Numbered from the stretch's first letter, positions 34,249-45,495 are shown. The stretch is 64,000 nt of DNA from CAIQJJ01 sp964606085 (GCA_964606085.1 CAZSFD010000001.1:62001-126000); one strand, 5' to 3'. Notes: a model not told the origin generated them from the letters alone. A program made the numbers and translations.

Positions 34249-34386
34249 CTACCAATCCCCGGCGTAGCCCACGCCATAGGGTTGAACCATGCGCACGGTG
34301 TAGGCGTAGTGCAGCGCAACCAACTGGCGCAAATGGAGCAAATCGTGGGCGATCCAGGCTGCCGATCTACCTGGCAGTACCCAAGT
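34249..34386 (-). pseudogene. C-terminal remnant of a DinB-like protein
   Basis: The minus strand codes for WIAHDLLHLRQLVALHYAYT followed by QPYGVGYAGDW and a stop. This is the usual C-terminal end of DinB-superfamily proteins, with the metal-binding HDLLHLRQ motif. No DinB sequence continues upstream; the frame runs into unrelated sequence after about 45 codons. The rest of the 34226-34575 interval shows nothing else recognisable. Confidence 0.6.
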
Positions 34387-34575
34387 ACTGTTGATTCTAC
34401 CCCATCCCCCGATGGATTCTGAATAGGTTTTACGCCCTTCTTTTCTGCTCAAACATCCTTTACAATGTCTGACATACCGTCCAAGCCTCCATGTCCCACT
34501 GAATTGCGAGCACACTCACGCTGCGGAAAACGAACCTTACCTACTTTCACCCTATTTTTCAAACAGGAGACCCCC

Positions 34576-36377
<1,802 letters not shown>

Positions 36378-36381
<4 letters not shown>

Positions 36382-37685
36382 ATCTCTGGCTCGAAATCCT
36401 CGTCATCCTGCTTCTTATCCTCTTCAACGGCGTGCTGGCCATGATGGAAATAGCCATCGTCTCGGCCCGCAAAGTGCGCCTGCGCCAGATGGCCGAAAAC
36501 GGGCACACCGGCGCGCAAACCGCCCTCGATCTGGCCGAGCAGCCGGCGCGCTTCCTCTCCACCGTGCAGATCGGCATCACGCTGGTCGGCATTTTGGCGG
36601 GTGCGTTCGGCGGGGCCACGCTGGCCGAGAGCCTGGCCGCCTGGCTCGGTGAACGCTTCCCGCCCTTGCAGCCTTACAGCGAGAGCATCGCCGTCACCTT
36701 GATTGTCGTCATCATCACCTACCTCTCGCTGGTGATCGGCGAACTGGCTCCCAAGCAAATTGCCATGGCGCGCGCCGAACAACTCGCCGCCGATTATGCC
36801 CCCTGGATGGATCGCCTGGCGCGCCTGACCGCCCCGCTGGTCGGTTTTCTGAGCGCCTCGTCCAACGGGCTGGTGCGACTGCTCGGCGGCAGCGCCTCCG
36901 ACGAACCCGCCGTCACCGAAGAAGACATCACCGGGCTGATCGAGCAGGGCATGAGCGATGGCACATTCGAGATCGAAGAGCAAAGCATGGTCGAACAGGT
37001 CTTCCGCCTGGGCGACCAACGCGCCGACGACCTGATGACCCCGCGCGTGGCCGTGTCCTACCTGGACGTAAAAGACAGCCCGGCCAAAATCCGCCAACAA
37101 CTGCTCGAATGCGGTTATTCGCGGCTGCCCGTGGTACAGGGCAACCTCGACCAGGTGTTGGGCTTCGTGCGCGCCAGAGAATTACTCAAACAAAGCCTGA
37201 ATGAGCAGCCGCTCGACCTCCACGCCGCCCTGCAGCCCGCCACCTTCGTTCCCGAAAGCACTTCCGCTTTTGAATTGCTGGCACGCTTTCGCGAATGTGG
37301 CACGCACATGCTCTTCGTACTGGATGAATACGGCGGCACACAGGGCATCGTCACCCCCACCGACATCCTCGAAGCCATCGTCGGCGACATCCCCGAAACG
37401 CCCGAAACCTTCGAGGCAGAAATTATCGCCCGCGAGGACGGCTCGTGGCTGGTAGATGGCATGTTACCCATCGCAGAACTCAAAGATTTCTTCAACCTGC
37501 GCGCCCTGCCCGCCGAAGAAGACAACCTCTACCAGACCGTGGGCGGCTTCGTGATGACACAACTGCGCCGCGTGCCGCAAACCGCCGACCAGTTCGAGTG
37601 CGGCGGCCTGTCCTTCGAGGTGATGGACATGGATGGCCGCCGCGTGGACAAGGTGCTGGTGAAGCGTAACGCAGCGCAAATCTGA
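36378..37685 (+). CDS. CNNM/CBS/CorC membrane protein (hemolysin C family)
   Basis: The likely start is GTG at 36378, overlapping the peptidase stop (GTGA). The 435-residue protein has a DUF21/CNNM membrane domain (helices at about 1-25, 65-85, 95-125, 135-160), a CBS pair (about 215-345; GYSRLPVVQG) and a C-terminal CorC_HlyC domain (VDGMLPIAELKDFF, TVGGFVMTQLRRVP). Relatives act in magnesium export. Complete. Confidence 0.93.
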
Positions 37686-37708
37686 AATTTGCGCCACAAG
37701 CTGATCGC

Positions 37709-38605
37709 ATGACTTCCACATCCTTCCACGCCATGGGATCGAAAATCACGGTCACGATGGATGGCAGCGCAGCCGTCCCGGCGGAAGTGCGCGGCTGGTT
37801 TCTGGATTGGGAGGCCTGCCTGAGCCGCTTCAGGCCAGAGAGCGAACTGAGCCAACTCAACCAGCAGGCCGGGCGTCCTGTGGCCGTCAGCGAAACCCTG
37901 TGGGCCGTGCTGCAAGCCGCCCTCGCCGCCGCCCGCCAAACCGACGGCCTGATCACGCCCACGGTGCTGCCCGCCCTCGAAGCCGCCGGGTATGTCAGGC
38001 CATTCCATGAATTAAACGCTTTTCAGACCCCACAGGTCTTAAAGACCTGCGAAGTCTCGTTGGCAGAAAACATCCAACTCGATCTGGCTACGCGCAAAAT
38101 CCACATCCCCCCCAATATGCGCCTCGACCTGGGCGGCTTCGCCAAAGGCTGGGCCGCCGACGAAGCCGCCCGGCGGCTGGCGTCCACTGCCCCCACCCTG
38201 GTAGATGCCGGCGGCGACATCGCCGTCAGCGGGCCACGAAGAGATGGCAGCGCCTGGCCGGTGGGCATCGGGCATCCGCAAAACGCGCCCCAGCAGGCAG
38301 CCGTCTTCCCCCTGGCAAGCGGCGGATTAGCCACATCAGGACGCAATTACCGCAAATGGATGAAAGATGGCCGCCCACAGCATCACCTGATCGATCCGCG
38401 CACCGGCCAACCGGCGCACACCGACGTTCTCACCGCCAGCGTTGCCGCAGCATCAGCATTGGCCGCCGAGGTGGCCGCCAAGATGGCGCTCCTGTTGGGC
38501 AGCCTGGCCGGGTTGGCCTGGCTGGAAGCACGGCAACTGGCCGGGATATTGTTTTTGGAAAACGGGCAAATCCTTGCTTCGGGAGTGAGCGTGCATGGGC
38601 AGTAA
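37709..38605 (+). CDS. apbE: FAD:protein FMN transferase ApbE
   Basis: The 298-residue protein transfers FMN to Thr/Ser of respiratory-type flavoproteins. Visible motifs: DWEACLSRFRPESELSQLN, RLDLGGFAKGWAAD, VDAGGDIAVSG, SGGLATSGRNYRKW and HHLIDPRTGQPA; the C-terminal ASVAAASALAAEVAAKMALL is in the position of the Mg-binding loop. No signal peptide or lipobox is visible, so it may act in the cytosol or have an unusual route. Residues about 106-116 (QTPQVLKTCEV) are encoded by a 33-bp imperfect palindrome. It overlaps the next gene by 11 bases. Confidence 0.9.
   Translation: MTSTSFHAMGSKITVTMDGSAAVPAEVRGWFLDWEACLSRFRPESELSQLNQQAGRPVAVSETLWAVLQAALAAARQTDGLITPTVLPALEAAGYVRPFHELNAFQTPQVLKTCEVSLAENIQLDLATRKIHIPPNMRLDLGGFAKGWAADEAARRLASTAPTLVDAGGDIAVSGPRRDGSAWPVGIGHPQNAPQQAAVFPLASGGLATSGRNYRKWMKDGRPQHHLIDPRTGQPAHTDVLTASVAAASALAAEVAAKMALLLGSLAGLAWLEARQLAGILFLENGQILASGVSVHGQ
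38025..38057. repeat. AGACC-type palindrome inside apbE
   Basis: AGACCCCACAGGTCTT and the reverse complement of AAGACCTGCGAAGTCT agree at 13 of 16 positions. The 33-bp element is exactly 11 codons, leaving the frame intact. Similar AGACC...GGTCT palindromes are, to my knowledge, common between genes in Chloroflexota and cyanobacteria. Confidence 0.75.
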
Positions 38606-39266
38606 GGCCAAACAACGCAGCGATCAACTGTTTGAGAGCCTCGAATCTATCTCCGCGCGGGCTGGCGATGGCGACGAGAACACCGACGCCATCCAGTCAC
38701 TCACCGGCCAGCAGGTGCAAATCGTGGCCGATAGCACACGCCTGCCACGCATGAAGAAATTCCGCTTTCAACTGCTGCACCAATGGCTGATTGGCAACTT
38801 CGCCCCCTGCCGGGCAGCCGACATCGGCGGCGGCAAGGGCTTGCTGGCGCATCTGCTGATCCAAAGCGGCTGGCGGGCCACCGTGATTGACCCCGTGGCG
38901 CAGGGGCTGCCAGATAAATATAAAGACATCGTACGCGGCACACGGGTCAAGATCGATCCCGCCGCCCGCGTGCCCAACATCCCCGCCGAGTTCGACCCGC
39001 GCCACGCCAAGGGCTTCGACCTGTTGATCGGGATGCACGCGCACGGCTGCAACGTCAAAATCATCGAGGCGGCTGCCGAATATGGCTGTGCGTTCGTGCT
39101 GTTTCCGTGCTGTGTGATTGACGAGCCGTTTTACCCGCCGCTGGGCGTACATTGGCTCGAAAGCCTGGCCAATTACGCCGTGCAACACGGCCACACCATT
39201 CGGCCATTTCGCTTGAACTTCAAGGGTCAAAATATCGGACTGGTATCTTTTCGGGAAACGAGGTGA
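38595..39266 (+). CDS. Methyltransferase-like protein of unknown substrate
   Basis: The 223-residue protein has a Rossmann-type methyltransferase core: AADIGGGKGLLAHLLIQSG is the SAM motif, followed by TVIDPVA and LLIGMHAHGCNVKIIEAA. The later FVLFPCCVIDEPF, with a Cys pair, recalls METTL25/trm13-like enzymes rather than small-molecule methyltransferases. The N-terminal 60 residues are charged and helical. It is translationally coupled to apbE. Confidence 0.7.
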   Translation: MGSKAKQRSDQLFESLESISARAGDGDENTDAIQSLTGQQVQIVADSTRLPRMKKFRFQLLHQWLIGNFAPCRAADIGGGKGLLAHLLIQSGWRATVIDPVAQGLPDKYKDIVRGTRVKIDPAARVPNIPAEFDPRHAKGFDLLIGMHAHGCNVKIIEAAAEYGCAFVLFPCCVIDEPFYPPLGVHWLESLANYAVQHGHTIRPFRLNFKGQNIGLVSFRETR

Positions 39267-39269
39267 ATC

Positions 39270-39599
39270 ATGCAAACCATTACACTTGGACGAACGGGCC
39301 TGCCAGTAAGCCGCCTGGGATTGGGCGGCGGTGGGCCAAGCCAGTTGGGACAGCGCGCCGGTATCACAGAACGCGAATCGGCGGACATCGTGCGCATTGC
39401 CCTGGATGCAGGTGTCAACTGGATTGACACGGCCGAATCGTATCGCACCGAAGGCATCATCGGGCAGGCCATCCGTGGTGTGCGGCGCGATAGCATCTAC
39501 CTTTCGACGAAGAAATCTGTCTGGGGCGAGACGCCCATCACCCCCGCCGACCTGCGTGCCAGCCTGCAGGCCAGCCTGAAGGCCCTGGGAAGCGACTGA
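39270..39599 (+). pseudogene. Truncated aldo/keto reductase
   Basis: The 109 codons match the N-terminal third of an aldo/keto reductase: LGRTGLPVSRLGLGGGGP, then AGVNWIDTAESY with the catalytic Asp-Tyr, and LSTKKSVWG with the catalytic Lys region. The frame stops right after LKALGSD, where full-length members (about 300 residues) continue into the second half of the barrel. The 30 bp after the stop do not resume the family, so this looks like a deletion. It begins three bases after the previous gene. Confidence 0.8.
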
Positions 39600-39631
39600 T
39601 TCGGTTTCGGGGCAATAAGCATCGTCATCCA

Positions 39632-39682
39632 GGGTCAAATCAAAAACGCTCCGGGCTTGCAGGAGCGTTTTTGATTTGACCC
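39632..39682. terminator. Perfect 21-bp hairpin terminator
   Basis: Arms 39632-39652 and 39662-39682 are exact reverse complements with a 9-base loop. The right arm contains TTTTTGATTTG, so it can act as an intrinsic terminator between the truncated reductase and the polysaccharide cluster. The rest of the 39600-39844 gap is AT-rich leader. Confidence 0.75.
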
Positions 39683-39806
39683 ACCGCTTTAAAAACTCTT
39701 AACATAGGAAAACAGAATATCACGCTGAAAATCACGAGCGTTTCACGCTGATTTCACACCAGGGCAAGATAATAAAACTGACTTTCATATTTGCAAGATC
39801 ATGTGT

Positions 39807-39843
39807 TATGATGCCAAATACCTATTGATTGGGAGGGAAAAAT
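39807..39843 (+). promoter_or_regulatory. Possible -10 box and strong ribosome site of the polysaccharide cluster
   Basis: TATGAT at 39807-39812 lies in an AT-rich stretch 33 bp ahead of the first ATG. GGGAGGG follows close to the start. No convincing -35 is seen at 17 bp, so the promoter part is tentative; the ribosome site is clear. Confidence 0.35.
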
Positions 39844-39844
39844 T

Positions 39845-41158
39845 ATGTTACCCAAACGACCGACTATCTCGGTGGTTATACCAACTTTGAATGAAGCCAA
39901 TAACCTGCCCCTGGTGCTGCCCTACCTGCCACTCGACTGGATAGACGAGGTGATTCTGGTAGATTGCCGTTCAACCGATGATACGGTTGAAATTGCCCGC
40001 TGTCTGCTGCCCTCCATTCGGGTGGTGATGGAAACGCAGAAAGGCAAGGGGATGGCCCTACGGGCGGGATTTTCCGCCGCGAAAGGCGATATTATCGTCA
40101 CCCTTGATGCCGATGGTTCGCATGACCCGCGTGAAATCCCGCGCATGATTCAAGCGTTGATGGAAGGAGCCGATTTCGTCAAAGGAAGCCGTTTTACGCC
40201 CGGCGGCGGTACGACGGACATGCCCATTATTCGCAAGATGGGCAATTGGGCGCTGGGCACGGTTGCCAACGCTCTCTTCAACGGCATGTACACCGACCTG
40301 TGCTATGGCTACCACGCCTTCTGGCGCTATTGCCTGGATGTCATTTATTGCTCGCAGGCATCAGGTTTCGAAATAGATACCGCCATCTATGTGCGCCTGC
40401 TGCGGGCGCGCTTGCGGGTGGTGGAAGTGCCCAGTTTTGAAGGCTACCGCTTCTATGGCGTAGGAAAGCTGCAAACTATCCCCGATGGCTGGCGCGTGCT
40501 CAAAACCATTTTTCGCGAATGGGCTGATAGTTTACAAAAAGACGGCGACAGTGAAAACTTCCTGGGCTTTCGTGGCTACCGGCCAATAGAAACGTTGAAA
40601 GCCAGCCACGAAGATAGTATGACTCCCGGGTTAATGCCTTCCAGTGAAATTGAATTCATCCATGCCATCAGCACCACGCTCGATCAGCAAATTAACGGCC
40701 GTGATAATCGCCTGCTGGAACGGCTGCTTGAAATTACGCTGAAAGAATTTTGTGCAACCAGTGGTTGTATCGTTTTGCTGAATGATGAAGACCAGGTTGC
40801 TGCGGGAGCATTGGCCTATGCCGGGCGTGTTCAACCCCACACACCTGAACAGCAATTTTCTGAAGTCGTAGAGAACGGCCTGGCAGGCTGGGTGCTCGAA
40901 CACCATCAGGCGGCCTTGATCCCCTCTACCTTTGAAGACCCACGCTGGCTGCGCCGCCCCTGGGAAGATCAATATCAACTCGTGCGCTCGGCCATTTGTG
41001 TGCCGCTGGTGAGCCGAGATCGGACTTTTGGCGTAATGACCCTGGTTCGCCCCCAGGCCGGGCACTTCACCAATCGAGACCTGACTCTTCTCACCGCTAT
41101 TGCAACGTATCTTTCCGGTCTGGCAACTGTCAAGCCGGTCTCACCCTATGCGCAATGA
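39845..41158 (+). CDS. DPM1-like GT2 glycosyltransferase fused to a GAF domain
   Basis: Residues 1-240 are a polyprenyl-phosphate-sugar synthase-like GT2: VVIPTLNEANN at 10, LVDCRSTDDT, and DAD at 88-90 in TLDADGSHDP. Residues about 262-432 form a GAF domain (EFIHAISTTLDQ, GLAGWVLEHHQAALI, SAICVPLVSRDRTFGVMTLV). A short linker joins them. GAF domains bind small ligands or cyclic nucleotides; joined to a glycosyltransferase this suggests ligand control of the first step of glycan assembly. No C-terminal membrane helices are present. First gene of the cluster; the next start overlaps by ATGA. Confidence 0.9.
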   Translation: MLPKRPTISVVIPTLNEANNLPLVLPYLPLDWIDEVILVDCRSTDDTVEIARCLLPSIRVVMETQKGKGMALRAGFSAAKGDIIVTLDADGSHDPREIPRMIQALMEGADFVKGSRFTPGGGTTDMPIIRKMGNWALGTVANALFNGMYTDLCYGYHAFWRYCLDVIYCSQASGFEIDTAIYVRLLRARLRVVEVPSFEGYRFYGVGKLQTIPDGWRVLKTIFREWADSLQKDGDSENFLGFRGYRPIETLKASHEDSMTPGLMPSSEIEFIHAISTTLDQQINGRDNRLLERLLEITLKEFCATSGCIVLLNDEDQVAAGALAYAGRVQPHTPEQQFSEVVENGLAGWVLEHHQAALIPSTFEDPRWLRRPWEDQYQLVRSAICVPLVSRDRTFGVMTLVRPQAGHFTNRDLTLLTAIATYLSGLATVKPVSPYAQ

Positions 41159-42381
41159 AGAACAGTAGTGCATCACACCATATCGCCACAAACCAAACAT
41201 CCCCTCGTGTCTGTGTGATCGGCGCTGGTACCCGTTTTTTGAGCGGAATCAGTTATTACACATTGGGCTTAACCAATGCGTTTGCACAGGCATTTCCGGT
41301 TTCGGCGATTCTCATGCGCCAACTACTGCCCACCTTTCTTTACCCGGGCCGTCAGCGCGTTGGGCAAAACCTGACCGGATCGCAATATGATGCGCAAATT
41401 CCAGTATTCAACGGTGTAGATTGGTTCGCCATTCCAAGCTTGTTGCAAGCCATCATCTTTTTGATTCGCCAACGTCCGCAAATGGTGATTTTTCAGTGGT
41501 GGACTGCGACCGTATTGCATTCATATATCATCCTCGGGCTGGCAGCGAGGATGATCGGTGCAAAGCTCATCATCGAATTCCATGAAGTGCTGGATACTGG
41601 CGAAGCCCGCCTGGCCCCGGTACAACGGTACGCCAAAACTTTCCTGCCCTGGCTGCTCAAAATATCCCAGGGTGTGGTTATGCACTCCGAATTTGATCGG
41701 ATAGCCCTGGAAAAGCAATATGGCATCAGCCGCCTGCACCAGGCCATCACACCCTTGGGGCCTTTAAATCACCATTCGGCGGCAACAACCATCACCCCAC
41801 TGCGCGAGGCCCCAGCAGATTGTTGCAATTTGCTCTGCTTTGGCGTCATTCGCCCCTACAAAGGGGTCGAAGACCTGATTCGCGCCTTCGACTCGATCTC
41901 CGCAGAGCAAATTCACCAGTATTGGCTGACCATCGTGGGAGAAACATGGGAAGGCTGGACACTGCCGGCCGAATTGATCCAGCAGAGCCGTTATCGCGAG
42001 CGCATCACCTTCATCAACCGCTATGTAAGTGACGATGAAGTCACCGCCATTTTCGCCGGTGCCGATGCAGTGGTGCTGCCCTATCATCGTTCATCGGCCA
42101 GCGGCCCTTTGCATGTGACGATGGGATTGGGCCTACCGCTGATCGTCACCAGCGTTGGCGGGTTGGTAGAAGCAGCCGGCAACTACCAGGGAACCACCTT
42201 CGTACCGCCCCGCAACCCCGATGCAATTCGCCAGGCTATACAACAAGTTGCTGGGCAGCGAGGGCAACGGTTCGCCAAACCCCATTCCTGGGAAAACACC
42301 ATCGCTCAATATGAATGCTTATTCCAAGAAATCAAAGCGATTCAAAACAACCTGCCACAACATATGGCAGATGCCAATTAA
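41155..42381 (+). CDS. GT4-family glycosyltransferase
   Basis: The start at 41155 (MKNSSASHHIATNQ) overlaps the previous stop. The 408-residue GT-B protein has an N-terminal acceptor lobe (IGAGTRFLSGISYYTLGL) and a C-terminal nucleotide-sugar lobe with FGVIRPYKGVEDLIRAF and the donor-binding LPYHRSSASGPLHVTMGLG, where the usual EGFG-type acidic pattern is modified to SSASG. A hydrophobic stretch (LHSYIILGLAARMIGA) may dock it to the membrane. Confidence 0.88.
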   Translation: MKNSSASHHIATNQTSPRVCVIGAGTRFLSGISYYTLGLTNAFAQAFPVSAILMRQLLPTFLYPGRQRVGQNLTGSQYDAQIPVFNGVDWFAIPSLLQAIIFLIRQRPQMVIFQWWTATVLHSYIILGLAARMIGAKLIIEFHEVLDTGEARLAPVQRYAKTFLPWLLKISQGVVMHSEFDRIALEKQYGISRLHQAITPLGPLNHHSAATTITPLREAPADCCNLLCFGVIRPYKGVEDLIRAFDSISAEQIHQYWLTIVGETWEGWTLPAELIQQSRYRERITFINRYVSDDEVTAIFAGADAVVLPYHRSSASGPLHVTMGLGLPLIVTSVGGLVEAAGNYQGTTFVPPRNPDAIRQAIQQVAGQRGQRFAKPHSWENTIAQYECLFQEIKAIQNNLPQHMADAN

Positions 42382-42384
42382 CTT

Positions 42385-43203
42385 ATGGGCGAAAAAGCGG
42401 CAACCCCGCTGCCGATTTTGATGTACCACGGCGTGGACAGCCAGAACCCCTCGCAGTCAGGCGAGTTGGACGTGCATCCGGCACAGTTTGCGGAACACAT
42501 CGCCTATCTGGCGTACCACCAATACCACCCGATCACTGTTGCACACCTTTCCAAAGCAGCCCGCCACGAACCCGGTTGGGATTTACCCCCCAAGGCGATT
42601 ATCCTGACGTTTGACGATGGTCAGGCCGATTTTTACCAAAACGCCTGGCCCATTTTGCAACAAAAGAATTTTTGTGCGTCTTTATTTGTCATCACCAGCA
42701 ACGTTGAAAAATCTTCACATCCAACACAGCCATCCAGCCGACAACCATCGGTAACGTGGCAACAAATCCACGAAATGTCTGCAAAGGGGTTAGAAGTTGG
42801 TTCTCATAGCCACCAACACCGCTCGCTCGATCTGCTTTCGCTTGCTGAAGCCAGGCGTGAGATCAGCTTGAGCAAAACCATCCTGGAAGAACACTTAAAT
42901 CACCCTGTCGAAACATTCGCTTATCCATATGGTAGTTATACCGCACGCGAAAAAACATTGGTGCAGCAAGCAGGATATTCTGCAGCCTGTGCGGTACGCT
43001 ACCATCGCAGTTCAACACAAGATGATCGCTATGCGTTGGCACGCCTAATCATCACCGCGGGCACCCGCACAAACACCTTAGACCAACTGCTAAACGATCA
43101 ATGGATGGCCGAAATGCTTTTGCGCCGCATGCGGGCAAAGCTATGGCGGGCACTCAAAGATGGCTTCATCCTCCTTAAGCACTTGCGAACACCGAACAGG
43201 TAG
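42385..43203 (+). CDS. Polysaccharide deacetylase (NodB domain, CE4)
   Basis: The 272-residue protein has motif 1 TFDDG at 75-79 and motif 2 HSHQHRSL near 141-148, giving the catalytic Asp and metal-binding His residues; YPYGSY is motif 3. LPILMYHGVD at the N-terminus is typical of PgaB/IcaB-like enzymes. No signal peptide is visible, so it probably acts on a lipid-linked or nascent glycan in the cytosol, or a start was missed. It removes N- or O-acetyl groups. Confidence 0.9.
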   Translation: MGEKAATPLPILMYHGVDSQNPSQSGELDVHPAQFAEHIAYLAYHQYHPITVAHLSKAARHEPGWDLPPKAIILTFDDGQADFYQNAWPILQQKNFCASLFVITSNVEKSSHPTQPSSRQPSVTWQQIHEMSAKGLEVGSHSHQHRSLDLLSLAEARREISLSKTILEEHLNHPVETFAYPYGSYTAREKTLVQQAGYSAACAVRYHRSSTQDDRYALARLIITAGTRTNTLDQLLNDQWMAEMLLRRMRAKLWRALKDGFILLKHLRTPNR

Positions 43204-43209
43204 ACAATC

Positions 43210-44157
43210 ATGAGTATTAGCGATACATCTGTCGTGATATGCGCTTATACCGAAGAACGCTGGGACGACCTGCAAGAAGCGATCCTTTCGGTACAACACC
43301 AAACGCTCCCAGCACTAGAGGTGATCATTGTCATCGATCACAACCCGGCCCTGCTCGAAAGAGTGCGTGCCGAACTGCCAGGCGTCACGCCAGTAGAAAA
43401 CGCTATGCCAAAAGGCGTCTCCGGCGCGCGCAACAGTGGTGTAGCCAGGGCAAAAGGGACCTGGGTAGCTTTTTTAGATGACGATGCCGTGGCATTGCCC
43501 GATTGGCTCGAACAATTTAACGTTAGTTTTCAAGACCCCAGAACTTTAGGTGTAGGAGGCCAAACGGTGCTGCAATGGGTCGGATGCACCCGGCCAGGCT
43601 GGCTGCCCGAAGAATTCAACTGGGTGCTTGGTGGCACCTACCGCGGTATGCCTGAGAAAACCGCCATTGTGCGCAATGTTTGGACAGGCAACATGACCAT
43701 TCGGCGGCAAGTATTCGACTCGGTGGGCGGGTTTCGCCTGGGATTTGGTAAAGTGGGCAAAGAATCCAGTCCCGAAGATACCGACCTGTGCATTCGGGCG
43801 CAACAGCAGTGGCCTGATGGGGTATGGGTTTACCAGCCCCTGGCAAAGGTAGCCCATAAAGTCCCCCAACGGCGCGCCACCTGGCATTATTTTTCGTGGC
43901 GCTGCTTCAATGAGGGTCTGGGGAAGGCCCACCTGGCGCGCATGGTTGGCTCAAAAATTGGGTTACAAGATGAACGTCACCACACGCTGTACACATTACC
44001 CCAGGGTGTAATATGCAATCTGAGCGACGGATGGGTTCGTAAAGATGCGGGGGGCGTTTTACGCGCCGGGGCGATTATCGCTGGCTTTGCTCTCACCTCA
44101 GCAGGGTATCTCAAGGGCCTGCTTAAACGCCGAGCGCCAGAAAGGAAAGGATCATGA
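43210..44157 (+). CDS. GT2 glycosyltransferase
   Basis: The 315-residue GT-A protein has VVICAYTEERWDDL, IVIDHNP, GVSGARNSGVARAKG and the DxD-type FLDDDAVALPDW. EDTDLCIRAQ is the usual ED acceptor-site motif. It looks complete, with a weak hydrophobic patch near the C-terminus (GAIIAGFALTSAGYL). Four-base overlap with the next gene. Confidence 0.9.
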   Translation: MSISDTSVVICAYTEERWDDLQEAILSVQHQTLPALEVIIVIDHNPALLERVRAELPGVTPVENAMPKGVSGARNSGVARAKGTWVAFLDDDAVALPDWLEQFNVSFQDPRTLGVGGQTVLQWVGCTRPGWLPEEFNWVLGGTYRGMPEKTAIVRNVWTGNMTIRRQVFDSVGGFRLGFGKVGKESSPEDTDLCIRAQQQWPDGVWVYQPLAKVAHKVPQRRATWHYFSWRCFNEGLGKAHLARMVGSKIGLQDERHHTLYTLPQGVICNLSDGWVRKDAGGVLRAGAIIAGFALTSAGYLKGLLKRRAPERKGS

Positions 44158-45491
44158 CTGATAGGGCGCATACAGAACAAAATCACATATTTCAGCCAGT
44201 GCAGATTTTGGATATCGAGTTAAGTGCTGCGCTGCCTGCCTTAACCACACACCACCCCGAAAATGAGCAAGGTTATCGCTCGATCCTGGCGTTGATCTGG
44301 CTGCACTCGGTAGCACTCGGCCAGGTTGAATTGCAGTTCGACGGCAATACGCTTTCGCCAGAGCAGTGCGCCGGACAAATCTGGCAGGCCCTGGGAGCGC
44401 GTATTAACCAACATTTGCGCCAGGATTCTCTGGATGATATTCGTGAGCTTACGGCAGCGGGAATATCTACGGCCGAGATGCCAGCTTGCCAGCACAATTT
44501 CATGCAGTTTCTTGCTGATGCCCCCTTTGTTTCGGTCATCTTATGTACGCGCGACCGCGCCGATCAACTGCCGCGCTGCATGGATGCCGTGTTAGCGCTT
44601 CAATATCCTGCCTTTGAAGTGGTCGTCGTTGACAATGCGCCAAGCTCTACAGCAACCGAAGACCTGCTTCGCACCCAGTATGCCGGTTTTTCCAATGTGC
44701 GCTATGTGTGCGAACGGCGTCCCGGACTTTCGTGGGCGCGCAATTGCGGCCTGGCCAACGCGCGTGGAGAGATCGTTGTTTATTTGGACGATGACGAAAT
44801 CCCTTATAAAAATTGGCTGGGCGAAATGATACGCGGCTTCCAGGCTGCCCCAGATGTCACTTGCGTCACTGGAATGATCTTGCCGGCAGAAATTGAAGCG
44901 CCCGCTCAAGATTTTTTGGAGCAATTTGGCGGGCTGAGTAAAGGCCGGGGCTTCGATAGCGACGTGTTCGATCAGACAACCCGCCACAAACAAAACCCGC
45001 TGTACCCGGTTCCCGCCTATGGGGCTGGAGGCAATATGGCTTTCAAGACCGCCGCATTACGGCAGTTCGGCGGGTTTGATGTGGCCCTCGGCACCGGCAC
45101 GCCTGCCTGCGGCGCAGAAGATACCGCCGCGTTTTTTGATGTACTCATCCACGGTGGTACACTTGTTTACTGGCCGATAGCCATAGTGCGCCATTATCAC
45201 CGGCGCGACTACCGCGGGCTGCGCAAACAGCTTTATGGCTACGGTGTAGGTTTGAGCGCCTATGTAGTCAGAAGCCTGCTGAAGCACCCCAAATGTATCC
45301 TCGACTTGTTAAAAATCGTTCCCACCACATTCAATTACATTTTCAACCCGCGCTCTGCACGGGTCGCCAAGATGCGAAGCAACTATCCACACGAGTTGAC
45401 ACGCGCACAATACCAGGGGATGGTCTATGGCCCATTGGCGTATGTGCGCAGCTATTGGCGACAAAGACAGCTCGGTACACACACCCAATAA
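44154..45491 (+). CDS. GT2 glycosyltransferase with N-terminal extension
   Basis: Of 445 residues, the first 115 are not GT2-like and I do not recognise them. From about 120 the fold is GT2: VSVILCTRDRADQLPRCM, VVVDNAPSS, PGLSWARNCGLANARG, YLDDDEIPYKNW and GAEDTAAFFDVL. It probably adds a sugar to the growing unit; donor unknown. Confidence 0.88.
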   Translation: MTDRAHTEQNHIFQPVQILDIELSAALPALTTHHPENEQGYRSILALIWLHSVALGQVELQFDGNTLSPEQCAGQIWQALGARINQHLRQDSLDDIRELTAAGISTAEMPACQHNFMQFLADAPFVSVILCTRDRADQLPRCMDAVLALQYPAFEVVVVDNAPSSTATEDLLRTQYAGFSNVRYVCERRPGLSWARNCGLANARGEIVVYLDDDEIPYKNWLGEMIRGFQAAPDVTCVTGMILPAEIEAPAQDFLEQFGGLSKGRGFDSDVFDQTTRHKQNPLYPVPAYGAGGNMAFKTAALRQFGGFDVALGTGTPACGAEDTAAFFDVLIHGGTLVYWPIAIVRHYHRRDYRGLRKQLYGYGVGLSAYVVRSLLKHPKCILDLLKIVPTTFNYIFNPRSARVAKMRSNYPHELTRAQYQGMVYGPLAYVRSYWRQRQLGTHTQ

Positions 45492-45495
45492 ACTG

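Noticed and set aside
37709..38605. ApbE as part of an Rnf/Nqr electron-transport locus
   Set aside because: No Rnf, Nqr or FMN-binding-domain gene is adjacent; neighbours are a CNNM protein and a methyltransferase-like protein.
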